From Epiperipatus broadwayi (taxonomy: Eukaryota; Onychophora; Udeonychophora; Euonychophora; Peripatidae), in the NCBI GenBank assembly GCA_028023455.1, contig JAQFVV010006700.1, positions 308,001 to 372,000 of the forward strand: DNA of 64,000 nucleotides. Direction: 5' to 3'. How positions within the stretch are numbered: the stretch's first letter is position 1; each line of letters opens with the position of its first letter. Both the position numbers and the translations under genes were made by a program. Positions 23,480-34,866 of this stretch are shown one piece after another. Below the pieces are notes generated by a model that ran no database searches, was not told the DNA's origin, and worked only from the letters and a program-made list of their open reading frames with translations.

Positions 23480-25080
23480 GCCTTTTAAATCATATACGAA
23501 AAGAAATCTTTCTAATTGGTAATTTACATATTAAAATTTCTCCAGAGATCTGCTAGGGAATGAGAGGGAGTTTAGCTTGCAAATATGACGTCTTTCCCCC
23601 AACGACTATTCATATTGATCAATTTTCGTCTTTGTGGTTGTCATGACAATTATGCTTTAGGATTTAAGGACATGATTTAAGCTGCCAAAGCCTAAAACAT
23701 TTTTTTTATCTTTGAACTTTATTATCTTGTATAATATTTTTTTTTTCTATGCCGCCGATGTTTTGCAAAAAGAAATATCTTCAAGGAAGAGGTAATCAAG
23801 CAAAAAAGATTAGAAAACTTTAAACTCAATAATAATGACTGTGATTAACAAACAAATTAGAATTTGATTTGAGTTTTTAAATAAACATCATTAACATTTG
23901 GTTAGTATCTTTTAAATGTCACATTTGCAAATAAATTAGTTAGTTTTTTTATTTTATTTTATGAATATCATTTCTTCAGCATAGATAAACCTAGTAAGTG
24001 TGTGCTATATATGTGTATCAAGAATATAGGAATTAAAATAATATAGGATTAAGTTAAATAGAAAATAAAAAATATAATCATTCATAGAATACATACTTTG
24101 ATGTGGATTCTAGGAAGTAAAAAATTATCTACGAAATGTTCACTTATAAAATGAGTTGATAAAATCAGAAAGGATTCCATATTGGATTGAAAAAGGCTAT
24201 AAAGCAAGTAAGGTAAAATTTTTGAATTCTGTGATTTATTCTTAATATTTAGTCAAGTAAAAATGGGACGATCACTACTTCTCTAGAATAAATATATTTA
24301 TATATTGTAAATGACTTTTTTCTAATAATGAAACTAATATACAAACTGTATATGCATATATAAACTATGTATAAAATATTAAATTATATATGTACTAGCT
24401 ATACCCATTACTTTGCTTGCATTAACAGTATAAAAAAAGATAATGCATTAGGTTACTGATCTTGCAGTTTATATATTTATGTATTACTTACATGAAGTAA
24501 TAATAAATGAGTTATCAATAGCAATATTACAAAAAATATAATTGTTCACTATTAGTTAAACTACTGAATTTAGTTAACTTTTAAGCTTTTACTTTAAATA
24601 TATTTTTATATGATAAATTACATTTTAAAAATGGCTATGAAATTTTATGATCATAGCATTTTGTTCATACTCTACTTGCAAGTGAAAAATTAAATAATGA
24701 TATAAATAAAAATTTAATTAATTTAAAATGCATTTACAAAATCAAATTTTACCTCACTTTACCAAAAACTATAAATTTCTCCATTTTTGCAGTATGTATT
24801 TCAATTTGTCACAACATACTTTGAAAATTTTCCAATATCTGTAATCTGTGCTGTCCTCTTATGATGTTAATGCATTTTTATATTGCAAATTATCAAAGTT
24901 TTAAAACAATTAAGTACTATAAAACAAAAATCCATAGCTTTTGTAATTCTTCAGAAAAAAAAAAAATGAAAGTAAATCATGCAAAAGTCATGCAATATTT
25001 GTTGAATTTTTAAGTAACAAATAAACAAAGAAATTTTTACATGTATATAATAGGGATAAATAAAAATAATAAATATACAA
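23480..25080. other. AT-rich sequence with one short known-looking motif
   Basis: No coding signal is seen. At 24393-24440 the stretch ACTAGCTATACCCATTACTT followed by TGCTTGCATTAACAG resembles a degraded form of a short repeat motif common in invertebrate genomes. The identification is uncertain. Confidence 0.35.
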
Positions 25081-25124
25081 CTAACTAAAGGAAAAATATA
25101 ATAAAAAAAATACAATTAATTCTC

Positions 25125-25195
25125 TATAAAGCTGCTTTAATATTTCAACCAGCAGACTGATTTTCATCAGAAAGCACAGCAAAATGACTCTTTCC
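25125..25195 (-). ncRNA. Hammerhead-like motif, left Penelope arm
   Basis: On the minus strand CTGATGA (25170-25164) and GAAA (25146-25143) flank a strong 6-bp stem II (AATCAG/CTGGTT, loop TCTG). GCTTT before the core can pair with AAAGC after it. Stem III would be almost absent, so cleavage ability is doubtful. Confidence 0.45.
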
Positions 25196-25375
25196 AGCAT
25201 TTAAATACTAAAATATTACAAACAGTTTTTTTATATTTAGAAAAAAAAACTAATTTCTATAGGCTAAAAATCTTTACAAAAGTTTGTATAAAAAAAATAT
25301 TTACAAAACTTTGTATACAAAATACAAAAAAACTCACAAAAAAACTTTAAAAAAAAAACTAAAACCATACATACA

Positions 25376-25643
25376 TTATTAGATGTGATATGTTGGACTA
25401 TTTCCATCATCTATGATTGAATGTTGAATGTATAGAAAATTTTAAACTTTCCAAATACAAACAACTTGTTAGTAATAACACACAAATATACAACATGGGT
25501 TGTTACTAACAAGTTGTTTGTATTTGGAAAGTTTAAATAAATTTTAAAATTTTTTATACATTCAACATTCACTCATAGATTATGGAAATAGTCCAATATA
25601 TCACATTTAATAATATGCCATCATTACAAACCTTCAGACAAAT
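25376..25643. mobile_element. Palindromic foldback/MITE insertion
   Basis: Arms 25376-25475 and 25510-25613 are inverted copies containing TTGGACTATTTCCATCATCT and AACAAGTTGTTTGTATTTGG. A tail with ATCATTACAAACCTTCAG follows. Comparison with the uninterrupted right PLE arm shows that all of this is inserted, between CATACATAC-like repeats (25366-25375 and 25643-25655) that look like the target duplication. The same ends bound the element at 40274-41147. Confidence 0.75.
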
Positions 25644-25845
25644 ACATACATACATATATTATTATTATATATTAAAATATATAAAAAAAATCATAAAAAT
25701 ATACTATTATATATGTATGCATCAAAAAAACTATATATATTCTACTATATGTGTTTTAGTATATACATATATATCTTTTATATACATTCCCTTACATGCT
25801 AGTCCACCTATAAAATAATTGCCTAGGAAACAAAAAAACAAATCC

Positions 25846-26080
25846 CTAGGAAACTAGGTAATTCAAGGATGTGATAGTATCTATATTTTTATTAATACCA
25901 TGAGGATGTAATGTCTTAAATTTAAAAATAAAAAAACTTTCCTTTTGTTTTTTTTCTCTCGTGGAAAAAAAATTCTCTTCCAATATAACCACTCTTAAAT
26001 CCTCAATTGAGTGATCAGATAAATTGAAATGTTTAGAAACTGGTCTATCTTCATTTTTATGTAAAACATTGAACCTATGG
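25846..26080 (-). pseudogene. Penelope-like GIY-YIG endonuclease, left copy
   Basis: On the minus strand the frame carries RFNVLHKNEDRPVSKHF, then LSDHSIEDLRVVILEE and the C-terminal KTLHPHGINKNID block typical of PLEs. It lacks the YLI and YIG motifs, so it begins later in the domain than the right copy. The first ~20 residues of the longer open frame (to 26145) read antisense through the right copy and are not part of the gene. Confidence 0.72.
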
Positions 26081-26081
26081 T

Positions 26082-26354
26082 ATGAACTTGGTATATTTAA
26101 TAGAATGTAATAAGTGCTTGAGTCATTACATAGGTGAGTCAGCAAACAGTCTACATATTAGAATGACCAATCATAAGTTTGATGTTTTACATATAAATGA
26201 AGATAGACCAGTTTCTAAACATTTCAGTTTACCTGATCACTTGATTGATGATTTTAGAGTGGTTATATTGGAAGATAATTTTTCTTCCATGAGAAAAAAA
26301 AAAACAGAAGGAATTTTTTTTTTAAATTTAAGACACTACATCCTCATGGTATGA
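26082..26354 (+). pseudogene. Penelope-like GIY-YIG endonuclease, right copy
   Basis: The frame reads VYLIECNKCLSHYIGESANS near residues 4-23, with the YLI...C..C and YIGE blocks of the PLE nuclease. NHKFD and RPVSKHFSLPDH, with the basic-histidine block, follow, then the C-terminal RHYILM-stop. The frame is open for 90 codons. No RT precedes it, so the copy is truncated at its 5' end. The centre of the inverted repeat lies just upstream. Confidence 0.75.
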
Positions 26355-26794
26355 ATATGAATATAGATACTATCACATTCTTGAATTACCTAATTTCCTA
26401 GGGATTTGTTTTTTTTTTTGTTTCCTAGGGAATTATTTTATAGGTAGACTAGCACAAAATGGAATGTATATAAAAGATATATATATAAGATATATATGTA
26501 TGTAGTAAAATACGTATAGTAGAATATATAACAGTTTTTTTGGTGTGTACATATATAATAGTATATTTTATGGTTTTTTGATATATTTTAATATATAATA
26601 ATAATATATGTATGATTTTAGTTTGTTTGTTTTTTTAAGTTTTTTGTGAAAGAGTTTTTTTGTATTTTTTATACAAAGTTTTGTAAATATTTTTTAATAT
26701 AAAGTTTTGTAGAGATTTTTAGCCTATAGGAATTAGTTTTGTTATCTGATAAATAATTATATGTAATATTTTAGTGTTTAAATTCAGTAAATAG

Positions 26795-26862
26795 CCATTT
26801 TGCTGTGCTTTCTGATGAAAACCACTCTGGTGGATGAAATATTGAAGTAGCTTTATAGAGAA
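26795..26862 (+). ncRNA. Hammerhead-like motif, right Penelope arm
   Basis: CTGATGA (26812-26818) and GAAA (26836-26839) flank a CCAC/GTGG stem with loop TCTG. This mirrors the left arm. The stem sequence differs from the left copy but still pairs. Stem III is degenerate, as on the left. Confidence 0.45.
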
Positions 26863-26894
26863 GTAATTGTGTGTTTTTTATTATACAATAGAGA

Positions 26895-28020
26895 TAAAGA
26901 TACATGTGCACTTTTTAGAATGAATGGCTATTTTTAAGTTATTTGCATAATAAAATTGATATTAAAATCAAGCTTTAATGATTTTTCAAGTAGAAAAAGA
27001 AATTACTATGTAATAAAAATATACTACAAAATGTTACGTCTTTGGAAAGAATATGAATTGAATGACAAAATATGCAAATAAAGGTAATGTTTCATGGCAC
27101 ACAATAACAGTAATGTGTGAGTAAGCATAGTTTGTAAGGAAAAGTAGAAATGAATACAGACAAAATTTTTAGTAGATATTTATTTAAAATATATACATTG
27201 GAATAACATATTAATGGTTAAATAATAATTTTGATATTTAAAAGTACTGTAAAGTATTTAAAATCAATGAAAAGATAAGTCTGTTTAATGTTTTGTTTAT
27301 ATCTGATTTTGATAATAAATAAAAAGCCAAAACAATCTTGTATTTATTATAAAATTTATTATCTATTTTTATTGTATCAAGTAAGAAACATTTTTTAGTT
27401 AAAGTTAATTAGTTTTGATAAATTTAAAATATTTTTGAAAACAGATTTTTAACAATGTACATTGATTGTAATTTATTCTATAGTCCATTTTTGTTTGAAG
27501 AATTAAAAACACTTATTAGATATTTTAATGTGAATCAGAAAACAGAGCGATGTAATTAAATTATCTGGGGTTTTTTAAAATCATGATTTTAAAAAAAACT
27601 TGCTTGGTTATTCTGCTTTCAACTTCCACTATGTGAGCTCAAATTAAAGATTATTAATAAAGTATTAAAGATAATGCTGTAGTCATGTGTGATAAAAGCC
27701 AGCTCTCACAAACTATCACCAATATCTATGTTGTTCATGAACTTCCATAGAAATAGGAATGCCTTTTCTGAATTTGTAGCCCAATATGCAAGAGATTGAC
27801 CAATATGTGAGAAGCTGATTGCAATCCAGCAAGTTATAGAAACTAAATGGAATTGGGAACCACCAATACTTACCTGATCTTTGCTTATCCAAAACATGAC
27901 CACAAGACCCAATGCTATACATTACATAGGTGCTGATTTTTACAGTATGAATAGAAACAAAAGAAAGTCACATATATTGTGAAATATAATTTTAAAGAAT
28001 GAAGAAAAAAATCTATTCTA
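26895..28020. other. AT-rich sequence, no gene seen
   Basis: Two overlapping minus-strand frames at 27706-27922 share a region of slightly higher GC (CCAATATGTGAG, CAATCCAGC) but match no family I know. No repeat partner was found in the window. Confidence 0.4.
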
Positions 28021-28028
28021 AGTTATCT

Positions 28029-28485
28029 TTAATAAGAGTACCAAACTCTCCATGCACTAGTACCACCAAGTATAAGCCTTTGTAATCAATGGATGCATGC
28101 AGGAAGGTTTGTGCATAAAATCTCTATGTAGTGCCTACTCATCTAACATCCCCAGTCTAGTTTCTAGCTTATGGCTTTCATCAGTGAGAAATCTTGAATT
28201 GAGAGCACTATATCTAGATCTTAGGATCAAATACAACCCTTGAGGCAACAATCTTTTACCTATTTGGTTAACTATAAAGCTAGGAGCCAAAGATGAAAAC
28301 ACCATAATGTTTCCAAACCAAGATAGATCAGCATCTATACATTTTAGTGTCTTTGGTTTTTTAAAAAACCCTGTCACCATTATCGTATGGGCAGGATAGG
28401 TATAAAATCATCAAAACATCACATGATCACCATTTTATATACTTATACTTGCTGTTAATAAGAATACCAACTCTCCATACAGTAA
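28029..28485 (-). repeat. Repeat unit with hammerhead-like core and short direct repeats
   Basis: TAATAAGAGTACCAAACTCT (28029) recurs as TAATAAGAATACCAACTCTC (28456). Between them the minus strand has CTGATGA (28184-28178) and GAAA (28164-28161) around AGCCATAAGCT, like the 15.7-kb palindrome. CTCA before the core could pair with TGAG at about 28143-28138. A piece at 28085-28128 (AATGGATGCA, GGAAGGTTTGTGCA) also occurs at 2139-2168. The 81-codon minus frame through this region is probably fortuitous. Confidence 0.5.
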
Positions 28486-29559
28486 TTTTTTTTAAAGAAG
28501 AGGAAAATTTCCCATAATGATGGTACTTAAACAATTTTAAATCAATTAAATAATAAAAATTTATTACATAAAACTTTTATTTAAAAGTTAAACAAAACAT
28601 CTTTTAAATGAAAGTATCTGACCAAAAAATTAACAGATGCAAATGCAAAAAACAAAAGCAAAAGAATTTGAAATAACTTTATCAATGGACTTTTAAAAGA
28701 TAAGTAGTGTTTCTTAACCTAAAAGAGTTTATTTACCATTTAAAAGTAGTGTAAAAAAATAATTATCTGATTTATTGTTTATTGTTAATTGTAAAATTTA
28801 AATGATTTAGTTTATCCATTTTTTCTTTCGACAGCCATTTTTACATTAACTCCAGCACATATTCTTGTAAAATGTTTTACTAGAATAAATTTGAGCTTTT
28901 TTTATATAGATTAAAAGCAACTTATTTGCTATAATCAGAATTTTTGATAATGTTGGCTTATTGTTTTCTCTGAAATTGTTTAGTATGATACTTTATTGTT
29001 GGCATAAATAAAATAAACAGAAACAAGGCAAAAAAGAAGAAAAAGCATAATATTTCACATGTCCATCTGCTATGACTGTAACATGAGATTTGAAACCAGA
29101 CTGAGTAAAACTTAAAAATGACTTTCTTATTCTAACAGATTTAGGATTTTTTAAAAGATAGTTAGTCCATAACAAACCTAACTAGCTATCCAATTCTAGT
29201 TATTATAAACTAACAATTAAAACAAGTATTAAAAATGCAAAATCTCTCATCATCTAATAGTTTATAAATCTTTTCTTTTTCCACTCCACTTCAGAGGATT
29301 GTTTAAAATGTCTTTAAATAATATATATAACAATGTTAAAAGTTAAACTAGCAATTTAAATAGAACAGCCCAAAATTAATCACAAATTCATTACCAATTA
29401 GTTTCCCTATTAAAAGCAGATTTTTCAATTGTAAATTAATATAAAATCAAGTACTTTTAACTTATAATGGCCATTTGGTACTTTGAGCAAACTGGCCATA
29501 ATAAAATAACTTATAAAGTGAGTGATAAACATGACCTATCTGGATATCCAAACATAAGC

Positions 29560-30060
29560 ATACATTCCTACATCTATATAAACCAAGCATTATTGCTCAT
29601 GACTAGTTTGGTAGGCAAGAAACCTAGTGACTATGACTGTAAACAAGAGAAAATACAAATATATAATACTTTAAATCTATTTTAGTGTTAAATAGACTTC
29701 ACTGGAATAACTTAAAATAATGATTGATAAATTTATTAATTAGAAGTAATAACAATAAACATGAAATTTAAGATCTGTTAAGCACTATTATATCAATACA
29801 TTATTCTGATTTTGATAATAGAAAATACTTCCATATATTGAAAACATAACACAATTTACAGATCTACTAATATAAGTTTACATGACACATGTATATAAGC
29901 ATACAGAAGAGCACCTATGAAAATTCAACATATTCTAATTGTTAATAAGGTACTAAAAATCATTCTATTTTAATAAGACATATATAATACTGATTTTACT
30001 AGTACATGTGTAAATATGGACACCCACTGACATTTATAATCCAATTACAAGTATCAATCT
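29560..30060 (+). repeat. Dispersed repeat family, copy 1
   Basis: This copy shares with 52820-53345 the segments TTCACTGGAATAA, AATAACAATAAA, then GTTTACAT..., TATAAGCA(C/T)A and ...CTGACATTTATAA. It diverges more than copies 2 and 3. No coding content and no terminal repeats were recognised. Confidence 0.4.
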
Positions 30061-30099
30061 AATCGCTTATCTACATTTAAATTTTCTCTTTATTGAGTC

Positions 30100-31640
30100 T
30101 TTAAACACAGCATTAAATACTGTGATGACTAATCAAGAAATTGTAGATTTCTTTGCAAAAATGGTGATTTATTCTATTGGTAATACTACTTGACTAAATT
30201 TATAAATTCACTGTTTAATCTAAAACCTCTTGTATAAATAAGTATTCATTGTGAGATACTTTGGTTTTTTTTTTGGTGAATTTTTTTTTTCAATTTCTTA
30301 TTGGATTTAAAATAGAGGGCTGTGGAGAATGGGAAAGGTAAAATCATGGGGGGGGGGGGGCAAAATACATGATTTACAAAATGTGGATTAATTTGAAATA
30401 ACTATTTTCTTATTTATATTTTTAAAAAAATTGATTTGGAAATTTGGATTCTTTTTTGACATTAAAAATTATTTCTTCTTTTCCAAGTGAGTATGGGATT
30501 TATAGTAGTAAATACCACTATTATTAAATTTATATAATCACTGTGTAATCTAAAATCTCTTAAAATTTAGTTTTCATAAAATTTTTTTTTTTTGGCCAAT
30601 TTTTATTTTTCAAAAATTCAATGTGAATTTTAAAAAATCAAAGATGAAAAAAAGTAAACATTTTCCTGCCATGTTACAAGCAATATATATATATGTATAT
30701 TTAACTTATTAGAAATTAGTTTCAAAGTAAACTTTGTTGGTGATTTAAAATGTTTCTGAAAACAATAGTTTTGGTTTTAATTTAAATGGTTACTTTATTT
30801 TTTAATTTTAAAAAATCCAAATCAATAAAAAAGTTGGTCATTTTATAGCCAGCCAGTTTATTTTATTTGGAGTGTTTGATTGGATTTGTATTGAATGTCA
30901 CTGCATCAAAGTCCACAAAGCTATTACTACCCCACACTCCCTCTCCCCCCTCATTTTTTAAAAATACCAATAAGAAAGAAGACATTTTTTAAAGACAAAA
31001 TATGTTTAAAACTCAATTAGAAATCAAAATAAGTTGTTTGAATTAAATAATAGATACTTTGTCCTACCTCCTTTTTTTAAAAAACCAATAATAAAAAAAG
31101 AAATTTACAACTTTTTAAAATCCTCAAAATATCCAAAAAACTTGTTCAAAATAGGTAATATATTCACACAATTTACCCTTGTCCTCTCCCTCCTCACATT
31201 TTAAAAAGCTAATAAGAAAGAAAAAGAACTTTAAAAATTTTTTTAAAGACAAATCTTACAAATCAAAATGGATTGTTTGAACTAGGAAATTGTACTGATA
31301 CTATTTACTCACTCCTCCCCCTGTTTTTCCTCAGTTTGTAGAAAGTCAAGAAATTTACACAAATTCTTAAAGACAGAATAATAAAAATTCCAAATCTATG
31401 AATTACAAAGACGAAATTTGAAATTGTAAAGCAATTAATTTTGTAAGCTGATATTAGGTATATGATAATGAGAAATCTAATGAAACCTTGAAAACTTATA
31501 ATTGATGTTTTTTTTAAATTGGAAAAAAACCCAAATACTACTGAAAGATCACACACAAAAAAATAACTTGTCAGTGAAACCTAATAGTAACAGGTTTTAG
31601 ATTAGTTGTAGGTACAATTACTAAGATAAATTGATATTTT
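30100..31640. repeat. Large imperfect inverted repeat with internal ~125-bp tandem units
   Basis: The left half (30170-30600) holds AATCTAAAACCTCTTGT and AATCTAAAATCTCTTA motifs 328 bp apart and G-rich pieces. The right half holds the complement (GGTTTTAGATT near 31594-31604). A C-rich block (such as CCACACTCCCTCTCC) recurs near 30932, 31063, 31182 and 31305, each followed by a run of A and AATAAGAAAGAA. The axis is near 30.87 kb. It looks like a foldback element or an inverted satellite block. Confidence 0.45.
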
Positions 31641-31910
31641 TTTAAAGAAATCTTCAAATGATCAATCAATCATCCAGGTATTCTTTCATGATGTCAAAGT
31701 AGTGTTTAAAGAGTTCATAAAAGATAAAAATGGAAATGTAGATAGCCAGTTAAATCAGTACCCAATAACATTTCATTTGTCAATAATAAATTTATTAAAT
31801 CCATATATTAGTATTATATTTTCATAAGATATAATTAATTCATTGTGAAAGTATGTATAAAACAAACACAAACATAAAGTCCATATTCTAATATAAAATA
31901 AAATATTTGG

Positions 31911-32039
31911 TACAAGGGCACCACCAAGCCATTCAAACCTGGAAAATTTATACAGTAGGCAGAGTGGAGTCTTACCACATCTGCCATACCAGGGTGCCAC
32001 CAGGCCATTCGAACCCAGAAAATTTATATAGTAGGCAGA
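31911..32039. repeat. Two tandem copies of a 76-bp period repeat
   Basis: Positions 31911-31963 and 31987-32039 share CCATTC(A/G)AACC and GAAAATTTATA followed by AGTAGGCAGA. On the minus strand the unit contains GGGTTCGAATGG, close to a pol III B box, so it may be part of a SINE. Confidence 0.7.
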
Positions 32040-32044
32040 TACTT

Positions 32045-33740
32045 AAGTTAAGATCCCATATTATTTTATTATAGATCGTTAGCCCCATTCACTAGCTTGC
32101 AGAGCAGCAGAGATCATGTATACTTTATTTTTAAAGAAAGAAAGATAATAAAAAATAAGAATAAGCCACTGCTTAGATTAACAATACACAGAAACATTTA
32201 TTTTGCACATATATAAAATTTAGAATTATTTTAGTATAATGTTCACTTATAACTTGATTTACATTTTAACTTTTGATTTTATAAGTTCACACAGATGAAT
32301 TTATTAATATTTTATTAAAGTGTCGAGTATGGATAGACTACATAGATTGCACTCAAAAAAGAAAATATTCTATATCCTTTATTTAACCCTAGGCCAAAAG
32401 TTCACAATCAAACTAATGCCAATCTACCTGATATATCGATATATTCAATGCACTTGAATACGACAGCACAATACCGCCCTGTCAGAAATATATATCTGAA
32501 CAGCATGATTATAGATTAGAAATGTCTCATCCAGTACAGGAATACTTTATCTGTCTGGTGAGAACAATAAAAAAAACTCCATAGGAAGGCTTTGTGGTCC
32601 TTTTTTGTCTTACTATCCCATTCCATAGGTTAAAGGGGTGATTCAAGGAGCAAAGAATACTGTCTGCTTCTGATGGTCAGTAAGAAATGGGTCTTATTTT
32701 CCCAAGTGTGACATAATGTGATCCTGCACATGCAGATCTTCATGCTACATTTACTAATTACACTGATACATCCGATCCATTAACTCAATTTAACTACAAA
32801 ACAAATAACCTAAGATCAACCCTCCCTTTAATTAAACTAACATAACTTTTCGATCTATGTATGCAGTCATCCACACCCAACTTAAATTTAACATTTATTA
32901 AAAGTTTAGCTTAACAGAAAAAATCATAATAAGCAATTAAAAGAACAAAAAAAAATTAATGGAAATGATTTTAAATTTACATATCATAAAAATAATTATT
33001 AATAGGTGATTTAGTTTGGTCAGATAAGAACTTATATTTCTATTTAAATACTGGAAAAGTTTTATAGTTAAAGTTTATTAGAGTTCATAAAGTTCTTATG
33101 GCTTTAAAAAGAAAAAGTTCATACAGTGTTAATTCCCACGATGTCCTGAGGAGACTGTTATGCAGATGGCCATTTTATTTGTATTTATCCAGAAGTCCTT
33201 TACTCTAGTTGGTATGGTTGTTTGTAGGATTTTATTGCAGGGCCTCAGTGTCTGCAATATAAGAAAATGATACTTCCATTTTTTCTTTCTTTTGGGAAAA
33301 CTAAAGGGATTGAAAGTGCATCTTTTCAACCCTTCTCCTTCAACTCTCTCAGCACTAACACATATAACACACTAATTTATTTTCAATCTTTTTCTTTTTA
33401 TATTAAAATTTGTGGATTAACTCAACATGACATCATGATGATGATTATTCTTTTGCTGAGGGATTTCTTTTATTGGCTATTCTGTTCCCATTGTTTTTCT
33501 CTCCTATCTGACCTTTGCTTACAAATTTTGAGCTGCCCAAGGGCTTGTTTACTTTGACTAATTGAAAATAATCATTTCCATTTTACACAATAGCATTAAT
33601 TAAATTATTGTACATTCTTAAAGATATATATATTTTTATCTTTATATCTTTGAGTTTTTTTTTAAAAAATTTAGTTTTAAAACTTTTTCTTTTTTTAAAT
33701 AAAGTTTTCTTTTAATAATTTTTCCATCTGTATGATTTTA
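32045..33740. other. Unassigned sequence, slightly less AT-rich at 32.43-32.85 kb
   Basis: A stretch around 32.43-32.85 kb has normal base mix and CpG (ACGACAGCACAATACCGCCC) unlike its neighbours. I could not read a protein or known RNA in it. It may be an old transposon terminal repeat. Confidence 0.35.
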
Positions 33741-33861
33741 TATATACAACTGGGTCTCATTTTATGCGGATTTATTTAATACCATTTTGAAGTTATGCGA
33801 TTCATGTTTTTCTTAACATCTTTGTATGTGGTTTTCTTTTATGCGATAAAAATTATTAGAT

Positions 33862-33963
33862 CAGAAGTCGAGCTCCGATAATGTGCTATTACTTTAAATA
33901 TTATAATTTCTTGCACTCATGTCATATTTAAAGTAATAGCACATTATCGGAGTTCAACTTCCA
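33862..33963. repeat. Subterminal palindrome of the TIR element
   Basis: The arms share CGATAATGTGCTATTACTTT and its complement. The equivalent place in copy 2 (about 44215-44320) retains a decayed version, so it is an ancestral part of the element. Confidence 0.8.
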
Positions 33964-34075
33964 TATAATAATTTTAATATTTTCAGTGCTATATAATAAT
34001 ACTGTAATAGATTTTATGCAATAAAGAAGTTTAGAATTCACTTAAAATCAGGATTTCCCATTTTATATACACATT

Positions 34076-34365
34076 AAATTTTACAAGATTATAATGTAAA
34101 TATGTTCAAATGTTATAGATGCCTATACTATGCATATTGTTGTTTTTGTATTATAAATCACATTCTATTTTTGCTTTTTTAAAAAAGAGTACATAATCAA
34201 TTAATCATTTAGTGTCCGCAAGTAATAAATTTTACAAGATTATAATGTAAATCTGTTCAAACATTATAGATCCTAAACTATGCATATTGTTGTTTTTGCA
34301 TTTTAAATCACATTCTATTTTTGCTATTTAAAAAAAAAGTACATAATCATTTAGTGTCCGCAAGT
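34076..34365. repeat. Internal ~140-bp direct duplication
   Basis: Positions 34076-34222 and 34226-34365 are near-identical (both carry ATTTTACAAGATTATAATGT and end AGTGTCCGCAAGT). Copy 2 of the element (about 43980-44115) has this segment only once, so the duplication happened in copy 1. Confidence 0.9.
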
Positions 34366-34792
34366 TTATTTTTAAAAGATGAGTAACAGCGTTGGGCACA
34401 ATTAAATTTGACAATTAAAAATTAAAATCTGATTTTTAATTGTAATTAACAATTTAAAAATTACATAAAGTGATCGTGAAACAATGAAATTTGATTTTGA
34501 AATGGAATTGAAAATTAAAAAATTAAAGACAAAAATAACAATTTAATTTTTGTTAGTTTTAATTAAATTTTGCCCAACAGCAGTGAGTAGATGTCTTTTT
34601 ATTATCATAAGTCTAAGTTCTTATTTTTATTTTAAACTTTTAATTTATCCTAATGGAGAGGAAAAAACACTAAAGAAAGTGAATTTCTTTGGAAATAAAA
34701 ATTTCAATTTTAGATTGCTTAGTGAAATGGAAAGGATCAACAGCAATTGGAAAATGTTTTAGTTTGAGTGAATCCACTATAAGAGTAATTTA

Positions 34793-34866
34793 TTGGGATT
34801 TAGATATAAAGGTCATAGAGTTGGCAAAGATTATGTTGTGGAAATGAGATGGAGCAGAATATAAAA
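34793..34866 (+). repeat. Fragment of the 17-21 kb LINE
   Basis: These 74 bp match 20724-20797 with a few changes (shared GATTTAGATATAAAGG and AAATTATGTTGTGGAAATG-like runs). They lie inside the TIR element and are absent from its other copy. Confidence 0.75.

Larger units (their letters stand above)
25085..26890. mobile_element. Two 5'-truncated Penelope-like copies, head to head
   Basis: A 1.8-kb inverted repeat. The left arm (25085-26080) is read on the minus strand and the right arm (26175-26890) on the plus strand. Each arm carries, from the centre outward, a GIY-YIG endonuclease end, an AT-rich 3' tail and a hammerhead-like motif. The spacer is about 95 bp. The left arm is longer because a 268-bp palindromic element has inserted at 25376. 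Head-to-head truncated copies are a known outcome of PLE retrotransposition. Arm identity is roughly 80% by eye. Confidence 0.8.

Noticed and set aside
25085-26890. Fully active hammerheads at 25.15 and 26.82 kb
   Set aside because: Core and stem II are present, but stem III is nearly absent and no clear cleavage step can be placed.
27706-27922. Two overlapping 68-codon minus-strand frames
   Set aside because: They overlap in different frames and neither has a recognisable domain or repeat partner.
28135-28380. 81-codon minus-strand frame
   Set aside because: It runs straight through the hammerhead-like repeat and has no recognisable domain.
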